NCBI RefSeq assembly: GCF_027409185.1
Contig: NC_084462.1
Coordinates: forward strand, 184,316,071-184,380,070
Origin: Cynocephalus volans
Taxonomy: Eukaryota > Chordata > Mammalia > Dermoptera > Cynocephalidae
DNA: 64,000 nt
Reading direction: 5' to 3'
The notes under the pieces were generated by a model. It searched no databases. It saw only the letters and a program-made list of their open reading frames with translations, and had not been told where the DNA came from. A program made the position numbers and the translations under genes. This document shows, one piece after another, positions 37,284 through 48,649 of the stretch (the stretch's first letter is position 1; each line of letters opens with the position of its first letter).

Positions 37284-37860
37284 GGTATTAGCCCCTTTCT
37301 GTTGCTTATAACAAAATACTTGGAACTGGATAATTTACTTAAAAAGTGAAATTTATTGTTATAGTTTCTGAGGCTGGGAAATCCAAAGTCCAGGGAACAC
37401 ATCTGGTGAGAGCCTTGGTGGTGGCAACAGTGGTGGCAGGGTATCACATTGCCAAAATGGTGGAACAGAGACAGCAGAGACTAATCTCATTCACTCTCTT
37501 TTAAAGCCCCCCAAACCCCCCATGAACACCATTTTTAATCCATTCGCTAGGCATGGTCCTACAATCTAATCACCTCTTTAAGGTCCCACCTTTCAATTAC
37601 CGTAATAGGATTTCCCACCCTCTTAATACTGTCACGGTATTAAGAATTAAGCCTCAATGAGGAGGGAGGGCATCCAATCCACAGCATTTTGCCTCAGACC
37701 CCCCAAACTCACGTCCTTTTCACACACAAATACATTCATTTCATCTCCAATGTCTTAACTTGTTTCAACTCAAAAGTCCAAAGTTCAAAGTGAATTCAAA
37801 ACTAGTTATCTACTGCCAAGACACAATGGTGGGACAAGCATAGGGCACACCTGGTGATCA
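37284..37860 (-). mobile_element. Antisense MaLR LTR plus internal 3' end
   Basis: 37284-37686 is an antisense MST-like LTR (GTCCAGGGAACACATCTGGT; GGATTTCCCACCCTCTTAAT). Positions 37687-37850 are antisense MaLR internal sequence (CAACTCAAAAGTCCAAAGTT; CCAAGACACAATGGTGGGAC), complementary to 40130-40290. Old non-coding retroviral-like remains. Confidence 0.78.
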
Positions 37861-38266
37861 TCAATGCCAAACAGGTTTTCATACTGTTCATAAACAATGT
37901 ACATTGTTGTTTTGCACGTTTTAAACTTGTGCATAAATGACTTTATACCTAACCTACCACTTGCTCTTTTCTCTCACTAATGTTTCTGGGATTTATTTAC
38001 ATTGACACATTCCTTTTTGTTAAAAGAACAGAACATTATTTATGCATCTTCTGCTAAGGAAACTGAGGCTGCAGCAGCAAACATTTCTATCTATGTGCCT
38101 CTGTGTGTAGGTGGACATTTCTCTAGGAGAAAGCCCAGGAGTGCCACTGCTGGGTGCAGGGTACTTATATCTTCAACTTTACTAAATATTGCCAAATTGA
38201 TCTCAAAAACTGTATGACATTGCAGTCCCATAGTCCAAAATTGCTCCATATTTTGGCCAATTCTTG

Positions 38267-38664
38267 GTGTATTAGTTGTCTATAACTGCAAAACAAATTA
38301 CCCCAGAACTTAGCAGCTTAAAGCAACAAACATTTATGATCTCGCAGAGTTTCTGAGGGTCAGGGGTCGGGGAGAGGCCCAGCTGGTTGATTCTAGCTTA
38401 GGGGCTCTTGGGAGGCTGTAGTCATCTGAAGACGTAGATGGAACCGGAGAAGCCACTCTTACGCCCATCCCATGGCTGGTGGTGGGAGGCCTCCAGTCCT
38501 CACAGTGTGGGCCTCTACACAGGGCTGCTTGAGCGTCCTCCAGACATGGCACTGGCTTCCCCCAGAGCCAGGGAGCCACAGTGCCTTCTATGGCCTCCAT
38601 CCCCTCTTTCCCACCACATTATCTGTGAGAAGCAAGGAATTTGGCTGCATTCTCTTTGTGCCCA
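38267..38664 (-). mobile_element. Antisense LTR-like fragment
   Basis: GTGTATTAGTTGTCTATAAC, CAAATTACCCCAGAACTTAG and GCTTAAAGCAACAAACATTT are typical of the antisense 3' part of an MLT-type LTR. The far end is not clear. Confidence 0.5.
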
Positions 38665-39038
38665 AAAGTATTATGGAATGTGAAACTTAAAGGTGCTGAC
38701 CCAGAGTATTTGATGCAAGAAATTTCTAAGCAGCAAAGCATTCAGGAAGCTGCATGGATACTTGCAACAGCCTGTGCTGAGTTATGGCAGAAAAGGCGTG
38801 ATGTAAAGCCAGAATTTATAATTCAAAAGAAAGCAGGGGGTAAAAAGTTGGAAAACTTTCAGCCTGGTCACAAAAGCAAAGGTATGGCCCAGGGGCCTTT
38901 TGTTAAGGAGATGAGTAAAGAAGAAAGGGATTATTAAAAGAAGGGGGAAAAGGCTTTAAAGGCATTTCAGAGATCTTGGAGGCTGTGTCTTCCATAACAG
39001 GCCCTCAGTCCTAGGGAGACAGAATGGTCATGGGGAAT
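38665..39038 (+). mobile_element. MaLR internal sequence (left part)
   Basis: Non-coding MaLR internal sequence, including GTGAAACTTAAAGGTGCTGA, CAGCCTGGTCACAAAAGCAA and AAAAGGCTTTAAAGGCATTT. A 98-codon open frame (38641-38937) is a decayed remnant, not a gene. It is interrupted at 39039 by an antisense LTR. Confidence 0.65.
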
Positions 39039-39442
39039 GTCTTAATCTGTTTCGGTTGCTTATAACAAAACAACTGGAACCAGGTAATTTTATAAGAAAA
39101 TGAAATTTATTGCTTATAGTTTCAGAGGCTGAGAAGTCCAAAGTCCAAGGAACACATGTGGTGAGGGTCTTCTTTGGTGGTGGCTTTACAGCAACACAGG
39201 GGTCTCACATGGCAGAAAATGGTGGAACAGAGAGAGAGGGTGGGGGAAGTGCCAGGGTCCTTTAAACAACCAGCTCTTGAGAAGTAATAGAGTGAGAACT
39301 CACTCACTACCCTGCCACCAGGGTATTACATGTATTCATGAGGGATCTGCCCGTCATGACCCAAACCACTTCCAACATTGCCAAACTGGGGGCCAAATTT
39401 CGACGTGAACTTTGGGAGGGACAACATATCCAAACTATATCA
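39039..39442 (-). mobile_element. Antisense MaLR LTR (MST-like)
   Basis: Plus strand TGTCTTAATCTGTTTCGGTT to CAAACTATATCA. Contains GAACTCACTCACTACCCTGC and CATGAGGGATCTGCCC, the complement of MST-type LTR landmarks. It is inserted within MaLR internal sequence. Confidence 0.8.
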
Positions 39443-40290
39443 GGGAACAGGCCCGAGCTGCACTTTGTGGGCTCACAGCCCAGGGCCACCTTGGGAAGCT
39501 GCTTCTAGCACCAGCACCCTGGCTGCTTTGGCTGCTCCACCTGTACCTAAATTGGCCCCAGGTATGGATGGACCCTCAGCTTTGGAAAATACAAGCCAAA
39601 AGCTTTGGTGACGTCTATGTGGTAAGTCTGTAGGCTCAAAGAATGCCAGAGCTGTGGAAGCTTGGGAGCCTCCACCCATATTTCAACGGACGTATGGAAA
39701 AGCCCGGGAGCCCAGGAAGAGATCTGTTACAGGGGCAAAGTCACCACATTGAGCCTTCACTAGAGCAATGCCAAGCAGAAATGTGGGGTCAGAGTTGCAG
39801 CAGAGAAACCCTACCAGTGCCATGCCTAGTGGAACTGTGAGAGCGGGACTGCCATGGAGACCCCAGACCTGTAGAGCTGCCAGCGTGTAATGCCAGCCTG
39901 CAAGAGCTGAAGCATCATCTGAGACCAGGATAGCCATAGGAGTGGAGCTGCCAGAGGACTTGGGGACCAAACCCCTGCAGCAGTGTGCAGAGAAAGTCAA
40001 ACATGGAGTCAAGGTACATGACTCATCAGCTTTGAAATTTGATGCCTGCCCTGCTGGCTTTCAGACTTGCTTGGGACCTGTTACCCCTTTCTTTTGGCCT
40101 ATTTCTCCCATTTTGAATGGGAATATGTTCCCTATGCTTGTCCCACCATTGTATCTTGGCAGTAGATAACTTGTTTTGATTTCACAGATGGGACTTTGAA
40201 CTTTGGACTTTTGAGTTGAAACAAGACTTTGGGGATGAAATGAATGTATTTGTGTGTGAAAAGGACATAAGTTTTGGGGGGTCAGGGACA
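39443..40290 (+). mobile_element. MaLR internal sequence (right part)
   Basis: Contains GCCTGCCCTGCTGGCTTTCA, TGTTACCCCTTTCTTTTGGC, TGGGACTTTGAACTTTGGAC and AGTTTTGGGGGGTCAGGGAC, all typical of the 3' part of MST/THE1-type internal sequence. The following LTR is almost absent; only a GACTAATACATG-like remnant follows. Open frames are incidental. Confidence 0.7.
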
Positions 40291-40849
40291 GACTAATACA
40301 TGTGTGGGATGGGACTCTCATCTAGCTGAAGCCCCAGGGCTAAGGACAGGGGGCTCTCAGGTTTCCCACCCTGGAGAGAGAGGTGCCCGCCATGGGCTAA
40401 TCCTTGACTTACCTGCAGTGCCTGCCTGGCCCAGCGCCTCCATAGCCATCTGCACTGACAGGCTGGAGGCACGTCAGCCTGTGTTGTGGGAGTTCTTGGG
40501 AGCAGGGAGGCCTTCTTCCTCTCTTCCCATCCCACGAGACAGGAGTGGATGTCATCCCAGTGGGCCTCATGAGGGGAGCCCCAGGGAACCACCCTGGAGG
40601 GGAGGGAGCCTGCCCTCTTGGTCCCAGGTTGGGGCTTGCTATGCTGCAGACATCCAAAGAGCCCACAGGCGCAGCCCCAATGTGGGGGGGGGGGTGAAGA
40701 GGGTGAAGGGTGAAGGGCACAGTGTGGAGGGTGCCAGGGAGACCAGAGCCTGGTGGGGGTGCTGCGGGAGTAGCTGGGGTGGCTGGAGGGGGCTGGCACT
40801 GCAGCACCCAGTGTGGAACTGTAGGCTGGCAGTCATTTTCTTATAGCAC

Positions 40850-41940
40850 TTGCAAGACATCATTCCACCACCGTCTTGCCGCTTCCATCATTTCTGTTGG
40901 AAATGTCTGCCTTAGTCTCTTTGTTGTACTCTGAAGATAATGTACCATTTTTTTCTGGATACTTTTCAAATTTTGATTTTCAGCAGTTTTACTGTAATGT
41001 TTCAAGTTGTATTTCCTTCATATTTCTGTTAATTAAAATTTACAGAGCTTCTTGAATCTATGGCTTTTTGTCTTCCGTCAGTTTTTTAATGCTCTTGGCC
41101 ACGCTCATACAGATAACGCTTCTGCACCATTCTCTCACTCCGCTCTTTATGGGACTCCAGCTACACCTACATTACAGTTTCACTGTATCCTCTATGTTCC
41201 TTATATGCTAATCTGTGTTCTTACTCCTTTTTTCTCTCCATGCTTCAATCTGGATATTTGCTGCTTACCTAGTTTCCATTTCCCTAATCCTCCCTTCTGC
41301 TGTGTGTTTTCTGCTTTTAAACCCATCTATTCAGTTCTCCATTTCAGTTATTTTATATGTCAGTCCCGGAATTTCTATGATTCTTTCTCTATAGATTCCA
41401 ATTATCTTATGAAATTCTTTTTTTTTTTTCCTTGAACATATTAACCACAGTTTGGTTCTAATAATCACAGTATGGATTTATGTCTTTTGTTTATTCCTGG
41501 TTTATGCAATCTTGTTTCTTGGCACACATGGTAATTTTGGAATAAATGATGATCATTGTGAAGAAAAGCTGTGGAGGTTCTGGGGGGATGTTTTAGTGAT
41601 TCCAGGAAAATTTATTTTTCTTCTGTCAAATACGATAACAGCAGGTACTCTAACGTGATCAGTTTCTTAAGGTAAACGATGAGATCATTGATTTAAGACC
41701 CCTTTTCTCTTATAATACAGGTGTTTCATTGCTATAAATTTCCCTCTAATTACCACTTTAGCCAGACCCCACAAATGTGGGTATGTTGTGTTTTCATTTT
41801 CATTCAACTCAAAATTCTTACTACTTAGCGTTTTGATTTCTTCTTGGACTCATGAGTTATCTGGAAGTATGTTTTTTCATTTCCAAATAGCTAGGGATTT
41901 TACAGATATCTTTCTGTTATTAAATTTTATTTAAAATGTT
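40850..41940 (-). mobile_element. Antisense L1M
   Basis: Antisense L1M words: CATTGCTATAAATTTCCCTC, GGTATGTTGTGTTTTCATTT and CATTTCCAAATAGCTAGGGA. T-rich throughout; no frame is intact. Confidence 0.75.
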
Positions 41941-41949
41941 CTCTTTGTA

Positions 41950-42115
41950 CACGATGACATTTAATCCTCATGGCAATACTAGGTTGCAGATACTATTATC
42001 CCCACTTCATAGAGGAACCTCCTGAGAATTTGAAGGGTTATAGCCCCAAATCACAAAGCCAGTAGGTGACAAAGCCAGAATTCAACCTGGGTCTGTGTGA
42101 CCACTGAATCCCTGA
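41950..42115 (-). mobile_element. MIR SINE (antisense)
   Basis: ACATTTAATCCTCATGGCAA, GATACTATTATCCCCACTTC and CACAAAGCCAGTAGGTGACA follow the MIR core order in antisense. An ancient mammal-wide SINE. Confidence 0.75.
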
Positions 42116-42379
42116 TCTCACTTGGTATGCTGCAGGGGCTCCTGTGTGATCTCCTTGACTGAGGCATGTGAGCCATTCTGGAGGTGCAGAGGGGTGGGGT
42201 GCCTCTGGGTCACAGCACTGAGTTGGGCAGGGCAGGAGTGGACTCTCATTAGCCAAAGGAGCAGGGGGTGGGGTGACAGGCTAAGAGGCTTAAAGAGTAT
42301 GGCTCCATTGAGTAATGGTCACAAGATGAGCATTGCCAGAACAAGAAGCCATTGCTCAGAATGGACCACAGACTGGGCA

Positions 42380-42733
42380 TGCTGTGGTCTGAACATCTGT
42401 GCCCCCCCATCTCCCCCACAGTTCATGTATCAAAGTCCTCACCCTTAAGCTGATGGTATTAGGTGAGGCCTTTAAGGAGGTGATTAGATCTTGAGGATGG
42501 ATCCCTCACGAATGGGTTGAGTCCCTGAGAGAGCCTGTTGGCCCTTCCACCATGTGAGGCCACACGGAGAAGGTGGCCAGCTACAAGCCAGGAAGAGGAT
42601 CCTCACCAGACACCTAATGCACCAGTACTTTGATCCTGGCCTTCCGTCCTCCAGAACTGTGAGAAATGAATTTCTATTGTTCATGAGCCACCTAGTGTAT
42701 GGTATTTTGTTAGCAGCGTAAATGGACTGAGCC
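42380..42733 (+). mobile_element. MaLR solo LTR (MLT1A-like)
   Basis: TGCTGTGGTCTGAACATCTG to AATGGACTGAGC, with GATGGTATTAGGTGAGGCCT and GTCCTCCAGAACTGTGAGAA. Confidence 0.83.
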
Positions 42734-43228
42734 GAGGTGAGGCTCCCCAAGTGATGCGAGGTTTGAAGAGCAGCCCCAGCTTAGAGTAAGAATGCAGGGA
42801 GCTGCTTCCCTGGGGGTGTCTGCCAGGTTCATGGACATCCCGAGCAGCTAGCATGGAGGAGACACTCAGTGAACCTTGGAGAATGACTGGCCGGCATGAG
42901 CCCGGATCGACAAGCTCAGGGCCCCAGCACCCCTCAAGCTGCCACAGTGGGCACCCAGTGTGAGCAGTCACCTGTGTTCCTGAGCCTGTGCTTCCCATTC
43001 TGCTCTGTGTGGTAGGACACTCGCCTGCACCTTATGGAGCACGAGACCCAAACGGTGAAGTGATTGTTTCTGCTCTGACAGCAAATGGGGAGGGGGCTTC
43101 AGGTTTTCTCCCAGACCTGACTCTAACACATGGACAGCAGACAGGGGCAGGCCCAGGCTGGGGTCTCGGGTCATAAACATTCCTTCAAGGGGGCCCCAGG
43201 GAGCTGGAGAGCAATGTGGAAGTCAGGT

Positions 43229-43870
43229 TGAAACAGGAGAGCAGTTTCAATCTAAACTGAATGTGTTTCTGAAACTTGAACCAGGAAGGATTTCCTTCTC
43301 TCAGAGCCCGAGAAAGATGACCTGACCAACAGAGTTTCAGTTTCAGAGTGAGCACCTAAGCACCTGCAAACTGCCCACTCCTGGTGGCTGTCTGTATTCA
43401 CCACCTTTTTTACTCTCTATATTGGACAGTGCTTTGACCCCTTGGGGTCTTGTGGACCCAGGGAAGGACTGCCCTTCCAGCATCAGCTAATTCCTAGACA
43501 TAGCAGCCCACTCACCCACAGCATGCCTCTGACATGCAGACCCAAGTCCACCCCCACTTGCCTCCCTTTATTATGCTCCTGCAGTCTGGGACACTAACCC
43601 TCCGCCCTAAATCACCCCAGGGCCAGGTATCCCACAGCTAATACCACCCTATAGCCCAATGAAATGACCCAATCCTAAGCCTGCTCACCTTGCCTGCCCT
43701 TCCCTGCCTGGAAAATTACACAAAAGCCTCTCGCCCATGCCTCCCCCTCCCTCTCTGTCCCTGACCAGCCCTGGTGCGTGGCATGTCATGGTGTTCCCCC
43801 TCCTCCTGGGAACTGTGAGTAACAAACTCCTTTTAAAAACAGTTGTCTCCATGTCTGTCTTCTTCCCACC
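43229..43870 (+). mobile_element. Possible ERV-type LTR
   Basis: Pyrimidine-rich sequence with a TATTATGC-type promoter region, then AACAAACTCCTTTTAAAAAC and GTTGTCTCCATGTCTGTCTT, the layout of a class I LTR R-U5 end. I cannot name the family and the ends are uncertain. Confidence 0.35.
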
Positions 43871-43954
43871 CCTGATTAAAATACTCTAAAGTCCTTTCAC
43901 TCATGCAGCAGTCAGCAGGGAGACAACCAGTGCTGGGCGTGTGGGCTCCCACCA

Positions 43955-44045
43955 CCTCACCTTCTAACCCACTGCCTGGCCTCGGGCCAGTCCTTTCATT
44001 TCTCCAAGTTTCTACTTCCTCATCTGCATGACAGGGAAAACAGCA
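43955..44045 (+). mobile_element. Probable MIR fragment
   Basis: CTGGCCTCGGGCCAGTCCTT, TCCAAGTTTCTACTTCCTCA and CTGCATGACAGGG follow the MIR pattern (…cctcagtttcctcatctgtaaaatgggg). Confidence 0.55.
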
Positions 44046-44682
44046 CCCCCACCCTAGCGTTGTGGGGAGCACTGGGGGAAATAAGGTATGCCCAGTAGAC
44101 AGTTACTTTATCAGACCACTCAGAATGCAAATACCTGTTCTTGTCTGTTCCGCTGCCCCCACCAGTGAGACTTGGTGGGCTACAGCCCACCTGTCCACCA
44201 TCCAACACAGACTAAGGGCCAGGGTCTTCAGGTCCCACCTCCTGGGTGGGCACAGCCATGTGACCTCATCTAGACAAGGGGCAGGCAGATTTCTTTGAGC
44301 AGTGAATCAGCTGGTCGGATGTCACCTGCCTCACTAACATCTCTCAGGTCCCACTGTCGTCACATCCCCGGCCCTGGACATGGAGGAGGGAGGTATGAAC
44401 CCTTTCCATAGCTCCTTCTAGTGAACTCTGCAGTCCACTGGAAAGTTCCTGAACTCAAGACATCTAGAATGTCCTGAGATACAGAGAGTGTCATTTTTGA
44501 GGAGTGAGTGTGTGGCCATGGCTCCTGCCTTTTGGGAATGGAGCCTTTTCCTAGTGCCATCTGCTCAGGAACATTGCTTCCTCATCTGGCGGGAAGATGT
44601 TTACCTAGGTGGGCAAGGGAATGTAAAGGTTGGCAATTTACAATTTAGCAAGCTAGGAATCACCCCACACTTTACCAGTACA

Positions 44683-44800
44683 AGAAAGAAAGAGAAAGCA
44701 ATAAAAGAAAGAAAAAGAGAGAGAAAGAGAGAGAAAGGAGGGAAGGAAGGAAGGAAGGAGAGAAAGAAGGAATAAAAGAAAGAAAGAAAGAGAGTGAGCA
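44683..44800. repeat. Purine-rich (GAAA/GGAA)n tract
   Basis: About 115 bp of almost pure A/G: GAAA, GAGA and GGAA tetranucleotide runs. It is long enough to form a triplex-type structure in principle. Confidence 0.95.
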
Positions 44801-45084
44801 AGCAGGCTCAGATGATATTGTACCTGATTCTTCTACAGCCCTTTAATGATTTGACTTGGCAAATTAAGGGCCTGCGAGGGCCACACAGTCCTCATGCTCT
44901 GGGCTTGCACCCAGGAACCTCTGATCAGCTTGTCATGCACAGGACCAGAAGAGCTGAGTGAGGCACCTGCAGGAGCACCTGGTTCCTCTACACTGTGCAT
45001 CCTCAGGGAGTGGACCCTGGGGTCAAGGACCAAGGTCCCCGGACATCATGACAGATCACACAGCAACAGGTGTCTCCCATGACA

Positions 45085-45165
45085 CTTGAAATCCTAAGCC
45101 CCAGTACCTCAGAATGTGACTGCATTTGGAGGTAAGGTCTTTGGTTGACCCCAGTGACCACAGTA
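45085..45165 (+). mobile_element. Partial MLT1 LTR fragment
   Basis: TGAAATCCTAAGCCCCAGTA and CTCAGAATGTGACTGCATTT are MLT1 5' landmarks. The remainder of the LTR is missing. Confidence 0.65.
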
Positions 45166-45803
45166 GGAGGAGGAAAGGGGCTGGTCTGGAAAAGAGCCCA
45201 GGAGGGGACAGTGCAGTGGTGACTTGCCCAGCACCTCAGGGGACCAGGCTGAGCCCAGCTGTCCCTGCTTTGGAGGGAGGACAGGTTCCTTCCTGTGCCA
45301 AGGTTCCAGGATTTTTCCCAGCCCCCTGCTTATCTTTTATCAGTTAGGCTCATCCCTGCACCCACCTCAGCCTCGGGAGCAGGACGTGCACTGCTACACC
45401 TGGACCAGACATGAACAAGTGAGCCAGTGGCTGGTTCCCGCCTCGGGCCTTGGCATTCCACGTTCTCTCCACCAAGCACACACTTCCTCGGAACTTCACC
45501 TCAGAGTGAAAGCACCGCCAGGAACTGGGGGCCACTGCATTTCAGCAAGAAAGGCCCCCGAACACTTCACTATGGAAACATTTCAAACATACAACAAAGA
45601 TGAAAGAATTAGACCGTGATGCCCTTATGCCCCGTGTAGATTCTACAATAAACCTGTCATTCCACGCCGTCCCTCTCCATCCCTCTATCCACTCATCAGC
45701 TTCTCTCTTGATTCCTTTCCAAGGAAGGTGCAGGTAGCATACACTTCCTTAGCTACAGTTCAACATTTATGAGCTTTCATTAAGACAACATTTGCATACA
45801 GTG

Positions 45804-46188
45804 TGTATTAGTTTGCTAAGGCTGCTCTAACAAGGTACCACAGACTGGGTGGTTTAACAACAGAAAAACATTCTCTCCTGACTTGGGAGGCTACAAGTGC
45901 AAGATCAAGGAGTCAGTAGGGTTGGTTTCTCCTGAGGCCTCTCTCCTTGGCATGTAAATTGTGTCTTCTCCCTGTGTCCTCACATGGTCGTCCCTCTGTG
46001 CCTGTCTGTGTCCTAACCTCCTCCTTTTATGAGGACACCAGTCCTATTGGCTTAGGACCCACCCTAGTGCCCTAACTTTAACTCATCACCTCTTTAAAGA
46101 CCTTATCTACAAATACAGTCACATTCCAAAGTACTGTGGGTTAGAATTTTAACATGAATTTGGGTGGGACACAGTTCAGCCCATAACA
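45804..46188 (-). mobile_element. Antisense MaLR LTR (MLT1-like)
   Basis: Plus strand TGTATTAGTTTGCTAAGGCT to CAGTTCAGCCCATAACA, with CAAATACAGTCACATTCCAA and GACACCAGTCCTATTGGCTT. Confidence 0.85.
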
Positions 46189-47067
46189 CAATGAAACGCT
46201 GAAATCTTCCAAGTACCATTCAATGAGCTCTGTCAAGTCCACACACAGTGTTTCAGAATCCTGCTGGGAGTCAGTAGAATAGCTCAACCTATTTCTACAA
46301 ACATCCAGCCAGTCGCAAAATTTAATATTATGTACAAACGCAAAATCTCCTGGCCAACAGGGAAGATGTCCATCAGTTATTTGTGGAAGGGGTAAGCTTT
46401 CCTCCCCGGATGAGGCTACCCTGTGCCCCTCTCCCAGGCTCTCCCTCTGTGCGAGGAAGAGCAGGTGAGACTTTCCTCCGTCCTTTCCATCCCAGTCTCC
46501 CATGTACCTGCCGCTTCCTCTTGTTAAAGTGACTCCTGAACAGACGTGTCGGGTGAGCCTCACCAGTTTTCAGTGCCTGGAAGCTTCCTGGGAAGTGCCT
46601 TTCATCTCTGTGACTCAGTGCCCCTTTGCAGTGGTGTTTCCCCACACCCCGTACACGCATATTTTGTTTGTTTGGTTTGTTTTGCTTTCTGTACCGTGTC
46701 TCCCCTCCTGACTTCTCTCTCTCAGGGGGGCTGTCAGTTTCCAAACTTAAGCTGGTTTTCCCTCCTCTTTCTTCCTCCACCCCCGATCCACAAACCTCAC
46801 CCATCCACGCCACATCTGTCTTCCAGTGGCTCTCACAAATCCCTTCCTTTCCACCCACGGCCACCACGTGGGCCATCACCAGGGCAATACGCCCTGGACT
46901 TTTGCAGCCTTTATACCTATGGCCAGCGGGCACTTTCACATATCCCTCTCCCTTTGAAAAATGTCAGGCCACTCGGGTTTCTTTTGGCTCAAAACCCAGA
47001 GGTCCCTCCCACCTCTGTGCTTGTCCCACGATGAAACCTGGCACACAAAGCCCACCTCCATCTGGCC

Positions 47068-47497
47068 TGCTGTGGTCTGAACGTTGTTGTCCCTCCAAAA
47101 TGTTGGAACCTAATACCCGATGTGATGGTATCAGGAGGTAGGGCCTTCTGGGAGGTGATTAGGGCATGAAGGCCCTGCCCCCGTGAATGGGATGAGTGCC
47201 CTTATGAAAGAGGCCAAAGGGAGCTGCTCTGCCCCCTCCGCCACATGAGGGTGCAGCACGAGGTGCCGTCTAGAGGCAGTCGGGCCCTCACCAGACGCTG
47301 AGTCTGCCGGCGCCTGGATCTTGGACTTCCAGCCTCCAGAACTGTGAGCAATGAGTTTCTGCTATTTGGGGTTAGAACATGGTGTTATGACACCAAGATC
47401 AAGTGTTTGGATCCCCATACCAGCCAGCTGCCAAAAAAACATCTGTTACTTATAAATTACCCAGTCTCAGTCACAGCAGCCCGAATGAACTAGGACA
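47068..47497 (+). mobile_element. MaLR LTR (MLT1A-like) split by a SINE
   Basis: TGCTGTGGTCTGAACGTTGT to ATGAACTAGGACA, with GATGGTATCAGGAGGTAGGG and AGCCTCCAGAACTGTGAGCA. A tRNA-Ile SINE lies at 47368-47441. Confidence 0.85.
47368..47441 (+). mobile_element. 5'-truncated tRNA-Ile SINE
   Basis: GGGTTAGAACATGGTGTTAT, GTTTGGATCCCCATACCAGC and CAGCTGCC followed by A-rich. Flanking TCTGCTATTT (47358-47367) and TCTGTTACTT (47442-47451) suggest a diverged target-site duplication. Confidence 0.75.
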
Positions 47498-48501
47498 TGG
47501 CCTGACTTTCTTTCTTTGATTTAAAAAATAATGCTGCTTTCTGATTACCAAAATCATTTTCGCTCATTGCAACACATTTTGAAAAATCAAGAAAAACCTA
47601 AGGAAGATCAGAATCAGAGTCAGAAATCATTCCTACACTTCCTCGAGCAGCACTGAGGTTGAACATTGGCTCACAGGCGTTGTGGTCACCGGTGCTCGGC
47701 CTTCTGTGGTCATCTGTGATGTCCCTGGCTGATCTCCATGTCAGAGCCTCAGTATTTTCCTTTCTTTTCCCATATCTAACTTAACTACTTGCCTACTGTG
47801 ACATTATTTCCATTGTGGGAAACACAGAGAAGTATTACAATTTAAACACAGACATTCCTCGTTCTTGGGGCGTTCCTCCATTAACGGGGGCTTAGCATGC
47901 CAGTCCTCCCACTGCAGTATTTTATTCCTGATCCCAATCGTGCTGTGTATCCAGCCTCACCTCCCAGTCTTCCCCAAGAGGCTGACACAATGTGAGCAAT
48001 CCATTTTGCTGGCTCCTTCGTGTTCCCTGGGGTGGATGGGCCATGGCAGATTTTGTTATTTACTCATCGTCGGATATTCCTTTCCCTAAATTTTGAAATG
48101 TCGCACACACCTGTACCCATATTCCTGCGACAAGTCACCACCAGGATGTCACAGGACACACACGAGCCCAGGCAAATCTCCCCAGACGCTGCCATGCCAC
48201 CCTGCAAGGGCTGCTCCGGGTCTCGTCCCCCGGGGGCAGGGCGAGGGGGGCAGCGCACCTGAGCTTCACCTGCACCGAGAATAACCCAGGAGGGGGTGGC
48301 AGCCGTGGAGTCAGCAGAGAGTCACGGATGCTGTCATGACGTTAGGTCCATATTATGTCCACACTTGTCTATGTTGAAAAGACAGGTGAAAATGTACTTC
48401 TTGTTTTAACTTACAATTCCTGAGACTGGCGACAGACAAAGCGGTCTCACTCTTCTGTGAATCTCCTGTTAGTCCGCTGACTATTTTCCATTGGGATTTT
48501 T

Positions 48502-48649
48502 TTTTTTTTTTTTTTTTTTTTGTCTTTTTCGTGACTGGCACTCAGCCATTGAGTGCACCGGCCATTCCTATATAGGATCCGAACCCGCGGCGGGAGCGTC
48601 GCCGCACTCCCAGCGCCGCACTCTCCCGAGTGCACCACGGGCTCGGCCC
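48502..48649 (-). mobile_element. GC-rich tRNA-Ile SINE with perfect TSD
   Basis: Same subfamily as 17504-17656, with GGATCCGAACCCGCGGCGGG and GGGAGCGTCGCCGCACTCCC on the plus strand and a poly-T tail. The 15-bp duplication TCCATTGGGATTTTT is identical at 48487-48501 and 48650-48664, so the insertion is recent. Confidence 0.95.

Noticed and set aside
38641..38937. A 98-codon frame resembling a small gene
   Set aside because: It lies in decayed MaLR internal sequence.
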